Shown here: piece after piece, positions 42,361 to 52,400 of the stretch
Layout: each line of letters starts with the position of its first letter
Position numbering within the stretch: position 1 is the stretch's first letter
DNA from: Pseudomonadota bacterium
Lineage (GTDB): Bacteria > Pseudomonadota > Gammaproteobacteria > Burkholderiales > Methylophilaceae
Assembly: GCA_029563075.1 (NCBI GenBank)
Contig: JAKQTN010000037.1
Location: 1 to 64,000, forward strand
DNA: 64,000 nucleotides
Direction: 5' to 3'
Notes under the pieces: model-generated
Databases searched by the model: none
The model's input: only the letters and a program-made list of their open reading frames with translations
Told to the model about the DNA's origin: nothing
Translations under genes and position numbers: made by a program

Positions 42361-44526
42361 TTAAAACTTACCGTAGTAGCCTTCTTTCAAGGCATCGTAT
42401 AAGTTTGCGGCGCTGTGAATCTCGCCATCGTATTCAATCTCTTCGTTGCCTTGTACCTCCACATGGGTGCCGTCTTCCAGCGTGAATTTGTAGGTGGTGT
42501 TTTCCAGATCTTTCTCTGTCACCAGCACACCCTGGAACGCCTCCGGGTTAAACCTGAATGTGGTGCAGCCTTTCAGGCCTTTGTCGTAAGCGTAAAGGTA
42601 GATGTTTTTAAAGTCTTCAAAATCATAATCCGTCGGCACGTTGATGGTTTTTGAAATCGAGCTGTCAATCCATTTTTGTGATGCGGCCTGAATATCCACG
42701 TGGGCTTTCGCCATGATGGTGGAAGAATCTAAAAAGTAATCCGGCAGTTTTTCTTCCGGTTTATCGCTAAATGGCATGGCATTCGGGTTAATCAGCTCGC
42801 GGTAGGCCAATAGTTCGTAAGAGAACACATCGACTTTCTCTTTCGATTTTTTGCCTTCGCGAATCACGTTGCGTGCATAGTGGTGCGCGAATGATGGCTC
42901 GATGCCGTTGCTGGCGTTGTTGGCGAGCGAGAGTGAAATGGTGCCGGTCGGCGCAATCGAGCTGTGGTGCGTGAATCTAACCCCTTTAGTGGCGATCTGG
43001 TTGCGCAAACCTTCTGGGAACTGCTGCATGTAGCGGCTATATTTGCCCATGAGCACTTTGCCGGCAATTTTTTGCCCCACCTTAATGCCGTCTGCAGCCA
43101 TCTCCGGGCGTTTTGCCAGCATGTCGGCAGTCACTTCGAATTTCTCATCCATAATCGGCGCCGGGCCTTTTTCTTCGGCCAGCTGCACGCCCACATTCCA
43201 GCCTTCTTCGGCCATTACGCGGGTGACTTCCTCGGTAAATTTGATGGAATCTTCTTCGCCGTATTTCATTTTCATCATGGTGAGCGCAGAGCCCAAGCCC
43301 AGATAGCCCATGCCATGGCGGCGCTTGCGCATGATTTCATCGCGCTGCTGTTGCAATGGCAGGCCATTGATTTCCACTACGTTATCCAGCATGCGGGTGA
43401 AAATGCCCACCACCTCGCGGTACTCTGCCCAATCGAAATGCGCTTCATCAGTGAACGGTTTTTTAACGAATTTGGTCAGGTTGACCGAGCCCAGCAGGCA
43501 CGCGCCGTAAGGCGGCAATGGCTGCTCGCCGCATGGGTTGGTAGCGCGGATGTTCTCGCAGAACCAGTTGTTGTTCATCTCGTTCACACGGTCAATCAGA
43601 ATAAAACCCGGCTCGGCAAAATCGTAAGTGCTGGACATGATCACATCCCACAAACGACGCGCCTTGATGGTTTTATACACGCGGCAGGCAACTTTGCCCG
43701 CATCTACGCCGTCGGCCTTGGTGAGGTATTTACCTTTCACTGGCCACTCGCGCCAAACTACCTGGCTGTCATCATTCACATTGAGGCCATCCACAATGGC
43801 TTCTTTCTCAGTCACGGGGAAAGCGAGTTTCCATTCTGCATCAGCCTTCACTGCCTCCATGAACTCTTTGGTGATGAGGCAGGAAAGATTGAACTGACGC
43901 AGACGGCCAGCTTCGCGCTTGGCTTTGATGAAATCGGTGATGTCAGGATGAGAAATATCGAACGTAGCCATTTGCGCGCCACGGCGGCCGCCCGCTGATG
44001 ACACGGTAAAACACATTTTGTCGTAGATATCCATGAATGAGAGCGGGCCGCTGGTGTAGGCCCCCGCGCCTGCCACGAATGCGCCTTTTGGACGCAAGGT
44101 AGAGAATTCGTAACCGATACCGCAGCCGGCCTTAAGGGTTAAGCCAGCCTCGTGTACCTTGCCGAGAATATTGTCCATGCTGTCTTCCACCACGCCGGAG
44201 ACGGTGCAGTTGATGGTAGAAGTGGCCGGTTTGTGCTCCAGCGCACCCGCATTGGAGGTAATGCGGCCAGCCGGAATCGCACCATGGCGCAAAGCCCACA
44301 GAAACTTTTCGTGCCACTCATGGCGTTTTTCCTCTGTTGTTTCGACATCTGCCAAAGCACGCGCTACGCGAGAATAGGAATCGTCCATATCTTTATCGAC
44401 ATGTTCGCCTGTTTTGGTTTTTAAGCGGTATTTCTTATCCCAAATATCCAGCGACACCGATTGAATCGGAATTTCAACCTCTGTATTCTCTTTTGATTTC
44501 ATAGCTGTTTCCACTGCTTTTAGCAT
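42361..44526 (-). CDS. nrdJa: Adenosylcobalamin-dependent (class II) ribonucleotide reductase, catalytic subunit
   Basis: The 721-residue catalytic barrel has the redox Cys in TSTINCTVSGVVED near 110, GCGIGYEFSTLRPKGAFVAGAGAYTSGP (in parts) near 135-160, the NPCGEQPLPPYGACLLGSVNL active-site loop near 335-355 and PTGTISLSLANNASNGIEPSFA (in parts) near 530. It reduces ribonucleotides using AdoCbl to make the thiyl radical and needs no oxygen. The C-terminal TSCPD/Cys tail is on the next gene. Ribosome-binding site AAGGGGGTAAGG. Two NrdR-box-like sites lie about 80-120 bases upstream. Confidence 0.94.
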   Translation of the reverse strand: MLKAVETAMKSKENTEVEIPIQSVSLDIWDKKYRLKTKTGEHVDKDMDDSYSRVARALADVETTEEKRHEWHEKFLWALRHGAIPAGRITSNAGALEHKPATSTINCTVSGVVEDSMDNILGKVHEAGLTLKAGCGIGYEFSTLRPKGAFVAGAGAYTSGPLSFMDIYDKMCFTVSSAGGRRGAQMATFDISHPDITDFIKAKREAGRLRQFNLSCLITKEFMEAVKADAEWKLAFPVTEKEAIVDGLNVNDDSQVVWREWPVKGKYLTKADGVDAGKVACRVYKTIKARRLWDVIMSSTYDFAEPGFILIDRVNEMNNNWFCENIRATNPCGEQPLPPYGACLLGSVNLTKFVKKPFTDEAHFDWAEYREVVGIFTRMLDNVVEINGLPLQQQRDEIMRKRRHGMGYLGLGSALTMMKMKYGEEDSIKFTEEVTRVMAEEGWNVGVQLAEEKGPAPIMDEKFEVTADMLAKRPEMAADGIKVGQKIAGKVLMGKYSRYMQQFPEGLRNQIATKGVRFTHHSSIAPTGTISLSLANNASNGIEPSFAHHYARNVIREGKKSKEKVDVFSYELLAYRELINPNAMPFSDKPEEKLPDYFLDSSTIMAKAHVDIQAASQKWIDSSISKTINVPTDYDFEDFKNIYLYAYDKGLKGCTTFRFNPEAFQGVLVTEKDLENTTYKFTLEDGTHVEVQGNEEIEYDGEIHSAANLYDALKEGYYGKF

Positions 44527-44604
44527 GCCTTACCCCCTTATTTTTAACGTCTTAAACTTAGCACTACTACCCGGTTTTTGCTAACTATGTGATTTATATT
44601 AACA

Positions 44605-44653
44605 ATCGTATATTTTTGTGGAAAAATTCTCACCTAAACACAACATATTGTGT
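44605..44653 (-). promoter_or_regulatory. Tandem NrdR boxes upstream of nrdJa
   Basis: ACACAACATATTGTGT (44638-44653) matches the NrdR consensus ACACwATATmTTGTGT at all but one position. A weaker site (ATCGTATATTTTTGTG, 44605-44620) lies 33 bases away, about three helical turns, the spacing expected for paired NrdR boxes. This predicts dNTP/ATP-responsive repression of nrdJab. Confidence 0.75.
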
Positions 44654-44890
44654 GTGAAGCAGAAATTTATGCCTTTATTTTGTAGACGTCAACCCTATTT
44701 TTACATGTATTTTTTGCACCATTCTGGTGAACCCTTATGAAGACAAGGCCAGTATTCGGGTTGGGGAAAGGTGAGCGATTACTTACCAAAAAAATAAAAT
44801 TTAAAATTTATTTTTCTCGCAAAATTTAGTCGTTTATGCTTGCATCCATGCAACAAAAACATCCGCCCCATTTTGTGAGAAAATGGTGCG

Positions 44891-46138
44891 ATGAATCGAT
44901 TTCTATATTCGCTTTTGCTGTATTTGGCACTGCCGTTTGTGCCGGCTAAACTGCTTTGGCGCGGCATTAAACAACCCGCTTATAGAAAACACTGGGGCGA
45001 GCGTTTCGGCTTTTACAGCGCGCCTGTGAGCAAGCCTGTCGTTTGGCTGCACTGCGTTTCGGTAGGTGAAACACGCGCCGCCGAACCTTTAATTAAAACG
45101 CTGCAGCAACAATATCCAAACCATCAAATCTTGATCACGCACACCACGCCAACCGGACGTGAAACCAGCGAGCAGTTATTTGCGGACACCGTTCAACGTG
45201 TTTACCTGCCTTATGATTTACCGTTTGCAGTAAATCATTTTCTAAGGCACTTTAAACCAGCCATTGGTCTGCTGATGGAAACCGAACTTTGGTTTAACCT
45301 GATTGCCGCATGCAAAAAACACAGAATTCCTGTGCTGCTGTTAAATGCGCGGCTGTCAGAAAATTCCGCAAAAGGTTATGCAAAACTTGGCAAGCTGGCT
45401 GCCGATGGTCTGCAAAGCCTTAGTGCCGTTGCCGCACAAACCGCAGAAGATTTTGCTAGATTACAGGCCTTGGGCGCAAATAATATCAGCGTTGCGGGCA
45501 ACCTGAAATTTGACGTGAGGCCGCCCGCAGATAGCGTGGATAAAGGCTTGCAGCTACGCCAATTGTTTGGTTCTGAACGCACAATTTTTCTTGCGGCCAG
45601 CACCCGCGAAGGCGAAGAAAAACGCATTCTGGAAGCGGTAAAAGATTTGGAAATTTTAACAGTGATTGTGCCGCGCCACCCGCAACGCTTTAACGAAGTA
45701 GAAAGTATTATCCAAAACGCCGGTTTAACTTACCAGCGCCGCAGCAACTTAGTTGGCCCGATTGATAAAAACATTCAGATTGTGCTGGGTGACAGCATGG
45801 GCGAACTTTTTGCCTATTATGCGGCGTGTGATTTCACCTTTATCGGCGGCAGTTTGCTGAAATATGGTGGGCAAAACCTGATTGAGGCGGCCAACATGGG
45901 CAAGCCGATTCTGATTGGCAAATACACCTATAACTTCGCTGATGCCACAAAGAATGCGGTGCGGGCAGGGGCGGCAATACAGGTAAAAAGCGCCGAAGAG
46001 CTGCGCGACAGAATCCAGTACTTGCTGCATAACCAGCAAAAACGTGAAAAAATGCAGCAGGCCGCGCTACGTTTTAGTGAGGCCTCCACAGGCGCGACCG
46101 CGCGTATGATGAAGTTGATTGCAACATATTTACACTAA
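44891..46138 (+). CDS. waaA: 3-deoxy-D-manno-octulosonic acid (Kdo) transferase
   Basis: The 415-residue WaaA/KdtA has an N-terminal membrane anchor (MNRFLYSLLLYLALPFVPAKLLWRG), the glycosyltransferase N-lobe (GERFGFYS, VWLHCVSVGETRAAEPLI with the catalytic Glu, LITHTTPTGRETSEQLF) and the GT-B C-lobe (LAASTREGEEKRILEAV, FIGGSLLKYGGQNLIEAANMGKPILIGKYTYNFADA in parts). It adds Kdo to lipid IVA at the inner face of the inner membrane. Monocistronic, divergent from nrdJ. Confidence 0.95.
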   Translation: MNRFLYSLLLYLALPFVPAKLLWRGIKQPAYRKHWGERFGFYSAPVSKPVVWLHCVSVGETRAAEPLIKTLQQQYPNHQILITHTTPTGRETSEQLFADTVQRVYLPYDLPFAVNHFLRHFKPAIGLLMETELWFNLIAACKKHRIPVLLLNARLSENSAKGYAKLGKLAADGLQSLSAVAAQTAEDFARLQALGANNISVAGNLKFDVRPPADSVDKGLQLRQLFGSERTIFLAASTREGEEKRILEAVKDLEILTVIVPRHPQRFNEVESIIQNAGLTYQRRSNLVGPIDKNIQIVLGDSMGELFAYYAACDFTFIGGSLLKYGGQNLIEAANMGKPILIGKYTYNFADATKNAVRAGAAIQVKSAEELRDRIQYLLHNQQKREKMQQAALRFSEASTGATARMMKLIATYLH

Positions 46139-46150
46139 ATTGTGCTTGCG

Positions 46151-46738
46151 CTAACTCACCACAAGTTCTTTTACATAGACCACTTCACAGGCGCCATTGC
46201 CGGTGTCCTCCCGGGTAAGCGAGCTTTTCCAGTGCCAGCCATCACTGGCATTTACCTGCACCAGATAGCCGCTTAGTTTGACCACTTCGCCCGGCCGCAC
46301 TGATTTCAACATCTTCTCAATCCGGGCATCCGCTGGAATCATGTGCATATTGGCGCTATTCATTTCAATTTCTCTACGCGAAATCGGAAACTCATCCACA
46401 TGCCAGTAATAAAATCGATTGCTTTGGCTGATATCCACTTTACCAAGAACGGCCTCATCAGACATAGGGCCCCAGCCCAGCGCCAGATCTATGGGCGACA
46501 GATCGGCCTCTCTGCCAATAGAATAGCTCTTTGCAGACAACACGCGCGCTTCCATTTCGAAAGACTTCAAAGGCGTAATGCTATAGCCGTTGAGCTTGAA
46601 GCTGGTCTGACTGATTGAATTTTGTATCGGCAGATGGCTGGCTATGACGCCTTCGCCATGCGTAACCGGACGATGTGAAAAATGCTGATATGCGCCGTAA
46701 CTGATAAGCGTAACGAAGAATATGAGTTTCCAGTTCAC
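46151..46738 (-). CDS. Hypothetical membrane-anchored protein (195 aa)
   Basis: One N-terminal hydrophobic anchor (MNWKLIFFVTLISYGAYQHF) and an exported domain with FEMEARVLSAKSYSIGREADLSPIDLALGWGPMSD (in parts) and VVKLSGYLVQVNASDGWHWKSSLTREDTG (in parts), ending in an acidic/hydrophobic tail. Similar unnamed proteins occur in other proteobacteria. It starts 11 bases after the hydrolase gene stop, probably the last gene of the efflux-related run. Function unknown. Confidence 0.65.
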   Translation of the reverse strand: MNWKLIFFVTLISYGAYQHFSHRPVTHGEGVIASHLPIQNSISQTSFKLNGYSITPLKSFEMEARVLSAKSYSIGREADLSPIDLALGWGPMSDEAVLGKVDISQSNRFYYWHVDEFPISRREIEMNSANMHMIPADARIEKMLKSVRPGEVVKLSGYLVQVNASDGWHWKSSLTREDTGNGACEVVYVKELVVS

Positions 46739-46749
46739 GCTGGTGTTGA

Positions 46750-47295
46750 TTATCTAATCAGTTTGGATACGGCCTTAAACGCCTCGTGATTGGCATCACC
46801 CAGCCATTCAAATACGACCGATTCGGTATTGCTGATCACGCAACCCGCATCGCGCAGCCTTGCCAACGCGTTGGCCTTATTAGCGGGGTTACGCGAAATA
46901 ACGGCGTCTTCCGCCACAAACACCTGCTTACCAGCCTGCAACAGCGTCAAAGCCGTTTGCAGTACGCAAATATGCGCCTCCATGCCTGCCAGGATAATCT
47001 GAGGTTTATCGCGATGCAGCTGCTGACTAAACCTGAGCTCACCGCATGCTGAGAATGCCGTTTTAGTAACCGGTTTGCAGTTTGGTAAATGCAGCTTGAT
47101 TTCCGACACGGTTATGCCCAAGCCTTGCGGATATTGCTCAGTGAGAATCGTTGGCACAGCCAGTAAATGCGCGGCTTGCACTAAAACACCACAATTTCTA
47201 ACCGCGCCTTGCAGTGCCTCTGCAGGCATGACCGAAGCCAGCTTCACTTGCATATCAATGATTACAAGCTGGCTGAGTTGTTGGCTAGCAAGCAT
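46750..47295 (-). CDS. Isochorismatase-like cysteine hydrolase
   Basis: The 181-residue protein has the family triad: Asp in LVIIDMQVKLASV near 14, Lys in NCKPVTKTAFSA near 78, and the nucleophile Cys in LAGMEAHICVLQTALTL near 109, with the usual cis-peptide before Glu-Ala. It belongs to the YcaC/isochorismatase-like group; substrate unknown. Its start overlaps the tolC stop by 1 base (TAATG), so it is coupled to the efflux operon. Confidence 0.88.
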   Translation of the reverse strand: MLASQQLSQLVIIDMQVKLASVMPAEALQGAVRNCGVLVQAAHLLAVPTILTEQYPQGLGITVSEIKLHLPNCKPVTKTAFSACGELRFSQQLHRDKPQIILAGMEAHICVLQTALTLLQAGKQVFVAEDAVISRNPANKANALARLRDAGCVISNTESVVFEWLGDANHEAFKAVSKLIR

Positions 47296-48671
47296 TAATG
47301 CGCATCCGAAACCAGCTGCTGATTAATATCCTGCACATCGGCCTCGCCCACCAGGCCAGTAGCAGATTTTAGGCGGATGATATTCACCAGATAATTGTAG
47401 CGCGCCTGCAGTAAATCACGCTTGGCAGAATAAAATTGTTGTTGCGCGTTTAGCACATCCACACTGGTGCGCACGCCCACTTCATAGCCTAATTTAGTCG
47501 AATCGAGCTGGCTCTGGCTGGAAATCAGGGCCTGCTCCAATGCCTTAACCTGAGCAATGGTCGTGCTCAAATTGAAATACGCGCGCTGCGTTTCCAGATC
47601 GGCCTGGCGACGTGCTATTTCTATATCGTCGAGTGCTTTTTGCTTGTTTAGCACTGCCTGGCGTGCCCGTGAACTGATTGCGCCGCCCTGATAGAGTGGA
47701 ATTTGCAGTTGCAGGCCGATTGTCGCGTTATCAAGATCGTTACCCACGCCGCTTGTGCCGCCGTTGGCATAGTTTTTGGTGTAACTTGCCACCGCATCTA
47801 AAGTAGGCAAATGGCCCGCCTGCGTCCGCTCTACCTCTTGTTCGGCCAGCTTAAGCGCATCTTGCTGGATCTGAATGTTGAGGTTATTTTGCACCGCCAC
47901 CTGCTGCCAATCCTGCATGCTTTGGCTAAGCTGCTTAACTTGAATATCTGTCTTTGCAGTTGCGAGCTTAGCCGGCACTTCGCCTGTGATTGCCGCTACA
48001 GAGCGTTTGGCGATCTGATGTTCGTTCACCGCCGCGATTTCCTGGGCGACGATTAAATCGTAGCGCGCCTGCGCCTCGTTCACATCGGTAATAGTGGAGG
48101 TACCTACCTCAAAAGTGGCTTTTGCCTGCTCGAGCTGGCTTAAAATGGCCGCTTTTTGCGCAGCAATCAAATCGATTTTATCCTGCGCGATCAGCACCTC
48201 AAAATAAGCCTGGGTCGTGCGCAGAATCAGCTCTTGCTGACTCAAATGATACTGTTTATCGGCCTGGCTGACCTGGGTTTTGCTTTGATCCATTTGCACC
48301 AGATTCTGCTTGCGGTAGATCGGCTGGCGTGCTTCGACGCCATAATTATAGCCTTCGAAGTTTTGCCGGCCTTCGGTTCTGAACTGGTTAAAACCGGTGC
48401 CAATAAATTTATTATCGGTTTGAGAGGCGCTGGCACTGGCATTAAAATTCACTGTGGGGCGATACAACGCTTTGCCTTGCTCAATGATTTCCTGCGCAGC
48501 CTTGTTGGCGCTTAGCGCAGAAGCCAGGGCAGGATCATGCGCCAGCGCTTGATTGTATATGTCCATCAGGGATTGCGGCTTGGTTTGCGATGGCATGTCT
48601 TCTGCCGCCAGTAAGGCCGTTGACGGCAAAACTGCTAAAAAAACGATGAAGACAAGGCGCTCAATGGTCAT
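47295..48671 (-). CDS. tolC: TolC family outer membrane channel protein
   Basis: The 458-residue precursor has a signal peptide (MTIERLVFIVFLAVLPSTALLAAED) and two OEP repeats: LMDIYNQALAHDPALASALSANKAAQEII and LRTTQAYFEVLIAQDKIDLIAAQKAAI in the first half, then the second half with ARQAVLNKQKALDDIEIARRQADLETQRAYFNL (in parts) and GVRTSVDVLNAQQQFYSAKRDLLQARYNYLV (in parts). The spacing fits TolC. It is the exit duct for the RND pump in this operon and perhaps for other pumps. It follows pcm by 1 base. Confidence 0.93.
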   Translation of the reverse strand: MTIERLVFIVFLAVLPSTALLAAEDMPSQTKPQSLMDIYNQALAHDPALASALSANKAAQEIIEQGKALYRPTVNFNASASASQTDNKFIGTGFNQFRTEGRQNFEGYNYGVEARQPIYRKQNLVQMDQSKTQVSQADKQYHLSQQELILRTTQAYFEVLIAQDKIDLIAAQKAAILSQLEQAKATFEVGTSTITDVNEAQARYDLIVAQEIAAVNEHQIAKRSVAAITGEVPAKLATAKTDIQVKQLSQSMQDWQQVAVQNNLNIQIQQDALKLAEQEVERTQAGHLPTLDAVASYTKNYANGGTSGVGNDLDNATIGLQLQIPLYQGGAISSRARQAVLNKQKALDDIEIARRQADLETQRAYFNLSTTIAQVKALEQALISSQSQLDSTKLGYEVGVRTSVDVLNAQQQFYSAKRDLLQARYNYLVNIIRLKSATGLVGEADVQDINQQLVSDAH

Positions 48672-48672
48672 G

Positions 48673-49377
48673 TTAAAACTCGAATTGCTCCGCTTGCGGA
48701 GCGTTGATTAATTCCGGAATACAGGTTTCAAACAACACATCCTCCCTGAAACCGGTTTCTGAAATACGATGTATCAGAGTGGCCTGCATCACCGGCGCCT
48801 GCCCAAAAACAATAAACATGGCACCGCCGATTTTTAATTGCTCGCGCACCCCAGCCGGCTCTACAGGTGAAGAACCCGTGTATACAATCAGATCGTAAGG
48901 TTTATGTGCAGGCAGGCCCGATATCGCATCCGCTACTTCCAAAGTCACGTTCTGAATATGTTGCGCTGCCAAGTTTTTTGCAGCTTGCACGCTTAAGTCT
49001 GCATAAATATCCACTGAAATCACATGCTTGGCAAGGCTAGCCAACAGCGCCGCAAAATAACCGCTGCCAGTACCCACATGCAGCACGGTATGCATTTTTT
49101 GTACATTTAACACTTGTAAAATGCGGCCTTCCAGTTTCGGACTGAGCATAGATTGCCCATGCCCAAGCGGGATTTCAATATCCGCAAAGGCAAGCCCCTG
49201 ATATTCGGCGGGCACAAAATTTTCGCGCGGCACATCGTTTAGCAGTTGTAACACGGTTGGATCCAGCACCTCCCAGGTGCGAATCTGCTGTTCTATCATA
49301 TTAAATCTCGCGGTTTCGCGAGGCATATTATGTCTAGTTGTTTCTTGCAGCATATCTTTTTGTATTGTTTGTGTCAT
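48673..49377 (-). CDS. pcm: Protein-L-isoaspartate O-methyltransferase
   Basis: The 234-residue protein has the SAM-binding loop VLHVGTGSGYFAALLASLA near 100, ARFNMIEQQIRTWEVLDPTVLQLL near 23-46, FADIEIPLGHGQSMLSP near 64-80 and a GAMFIVFG-type beta strand near 188. It methylates damaged isoaspartyl residues. The N-terminus is unusual: the frame opens with about 20 extra residues rich in Thr/Arg/Met, with several internal Met, so the true start could be at a later Met. The pcm-tolC-waaA neighbourhood is ancestral in many betaproteobacteria; here the RND genes lie upstream. Confidence 0.88.
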   Translation of the reverse strand: MTQTIQKDMLQETTRHNMPRETARFNMIEQQIRTWEVLDPTVLQLLNDVPRENFVPAEYQGLAFADIEIPLGHGQSMLSPKLEGRILQVLNVQKMHTVLHVGTGSGYFAALLASLAKHVISVDIYADLSVQAAKNLAAQHIQNVTLEVADAISGLPAHKPYDLIVYTGSSPVEPAGVREQLKIGGAMFIVFGQAPVMQATLIHRISETGFREDVLFETCIPELINAPQAEQFEF

Positions 49378-49465
49378 AACAAATTCTGTTCCTTACAATT
49401 GTAATGATTATAGCCTATGCACTTGCCATACAACCTGAAATTAAACCAGTTTTTAATACCTACTT

Positions 49466-52400
49466 CTAGGCCGTTTGTGGCATTTTTACCCTGAACCAGG
49501 CGGCATACAGGGCTGGCAAAAACAACACCGTTAACAAAGTCGCTACCGCCAGGCCACCCATAATTGCCACCGCCATCGGGCCAAAGAATACACTGCGCGT
49601 GAGCGGTATCATGGCCAAGATAGCCGCCGCCGCCGTTAATACGATCGGCCTGAAACGACGGATGGTAGATTCGACAATTGCCTGCCAGTCTTCCAGGCCG
49701 CTCGATTTGTCCTGCTCGATCTGATCCACCAGAATCACCGAGTTACGCATGATCATGCCCGAAAGCGCGATGGTACCGAGCATGGCGACAAATCCAAATG
49801 GCTTATCAAACAGCAGCAACGCTGCTGTGACACCAATTAAGCCTAAAGGTGCGGTGAGCAGCACCAGAAAAGTACGTGAAAAACTTTGCAACTGCAGGAT
49901 TAACAAGGTGAGCACCGCCACCAGAAACAGTGGCGCGCCTTTGGCAACTGATGCCCCCCCTTTTGCGGATTCTTCCGTCGCCCCGCCTGTCTCAATCGAA
50001 ATGCCCAATGGCAGATTAGCTTTGATCTCACCCAGTTTTTCTTCAATCTGCGCAGACACCACCGGCGCTTGCATATTGCCTCGCAGATGCGCCCGCACCG
50101 TGATGGACGGCACACGGTTACGCCGCCAGATGACACCTTCCTCAAACTCTGATGAAATAGTCGCGATTTGCGAAAGCGGGATGCTGGCACCATGCTGCGT
50201 GCTAATCATCAAATTTGGCAGGCGCGATAACCGAGTGCGCTCAATTTCAGTACCTCGCGCCACCAGGTCAATACGCTCGTTACCCTCTCTGAATTCGGTG
50301 ATGTATAACTCGCTCATCGCACCATTGAGAATGTTGGCAATATCCACTGAACTTACTCCCAGCAAACGCGCTTTGGCTTGATCGATGGATACTTTCATGA
50401 CTTTGCTTGGCTCTTCCCAGCCCAGCTGCACGTTAGCCAGATGGGGGTTGGCGCGCATAATATCAGCGATTTTATTTGATATTTCACGGATTTTAGGAAT
50501 GTCGCTGCCATCCACGCGAAACTGCACTGGGAAACCTACAGGTGGACCGTTCTCAAGCCGTAATACCGAGGCGCGCAAACTGGGGAAGTCATTCTCGAAT
50601 AGTTTTAACAGGTCGCTGCGCAGCGCCTCACGCGCTTTCAGGTCTTTGCTTAAAATCACAAACTGGGCAAAAGCGCGGTGTGGCAGTTGTATATCCAGCG
50701 GTAAATAGTAGCGCGGTGCGCCGGTGCCGATATAGGCCACAAAATTATCAATGCCTTGATGCTGCCTATCCCAGTTTTGCAGCCAGCCTTCGAGCTTTTT
50801 CACTTCGGCATCGGTTGCGTGGTAAGAAGCCCCTTCCGTCAGGCGTAAATCCACCACTAATTCCAGACGGGTGGAATCAGGAAAAAACTGCTGCTGCACT
50901 TTGCCAAAACCAACAATGGACAATACAAACATGATTAAGGTGATGGCGATCACGGTTTTACGAAAGCACACGCAGGCAGTGACAATTTGGCGAAATGCAC
51001 GATAAAACCTGGTGTTATAAATATCGTGATGGTGATTATCTTCAGCCTTCTCCATCAGGCTCAGCTTTTCTTTCAGCCAGAGCATCCACCTTGAAGGCTT
51101 TGGCGCATGCGCATAATCCGGCAGCAAGTGGTAGCCCAGGTAAGGCACAAAAATCACTGCCGCGAACCATGAAATAATCAATGCGATTGCCGACACCTGA
51201 AAGATTGAGCGCGTGTACTCGCCTGTGGCAGAGGCTGCCGTGGCGATGGGTAAAAATCCGGCCACGGTGACGAGCGTACCGGTCAGCATTGGCATGGCGG
51301 TTGAATTATAGGCAAATGAAGCCGCCTTGACCCTGTCCCAGCCTTGCTCCATTTTGGATGCCATCATTTCAACCGCGATGATGGCATCATCCACCAACAG
51401 CCCCAGCGCCAGTATCAGCGCGCCCAACGAGATTTTATGCAGGCCAATGTCGAAAAAATTCATCACTAAAAAAGTAGACGCCAGCACGACCGGTATCGAT
51501 ATCGCCACCACAATGCCGGTGCGCAAACCCAGTGACAGCAGGCTTACACCCAGCACAATCACCAGCGCTTCTGACAGTGAATTTACAAAATCGCTTACCG
51601 AATTCGCAACAATTTTTGGTTGCGAGGTGACCGTGCCAAAACTCAAGCCAATGGGCAGACGCTGCTGAATCTGTGCTATCTTTGTATCCAGCGCATGGCC
51701 AAGCGCAATAACGTCGCCCCCTTCACGCATACTCACGCCCAGTAATAAGGTTGCGTTTCCGTTGTAGCGCACAGAATCGCGCGGTGGATCTTGATAGCCG
51801 CGGGAAACTTTCGCCACATCGCTGAGTTTAAAGTCCTGTTTGTTGACACGCAGCCTGATTTCACGCAAATCCTCTACAGTGTTATATCTGCCAGAAACCT
51901 CAATACGGATGCGCTCTTTGGGTGATTCGAAAGTGCCACCTCTCACCATGGCATTTTGCGCTTGCAAGATGTTAATGAGTTCTGTGGCGCTGATGCCGAT
52001 CGTCGCCAGCTTGGCATTTGAGAGCTCGATATAAATACGCTGTTTCTGTTCGCCAAAAAAATCCACCTTGGCCACATCGGGCGTTTTTAATAACTCGGCG
52101 CGAATGATTTCGGCTTGTTTTTTTAACGCAAAATTATCGAAGCCATCACCTGTAAGCGCGTACATACTGCCATAGACGTCACTGAATTCGTCATTAAAAG
52201 TCAGGCTTTCAATATTGCTGGGAAGCGTATGCCGAATATCACTAACTTTTTTTCGCACCTGATACCAGATATCAGGAATCTCCTTTGATAAAGTATCGTC
52301 TTTAATCACGATAAATATCATGGACTCTCCAGGTCTTGAATAGCTGCTGGAAAAATCTATGTTTGGCACCTCTTGAATCTTTTTCTCTAACTTATCGGTG

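Noticed and set aside
42964..43998. 344-residue frame opposite nrdJa
   Set aside because: Lies wholly within a firmly identified gene, with no recognisable domain.
44527..44890. Cobalamin riboswitch upstream of nrdJ
   Set aside because: No B12-box (GCCACTG-like) or long structured leader seen by eye; NrdR boxes explain the region better.
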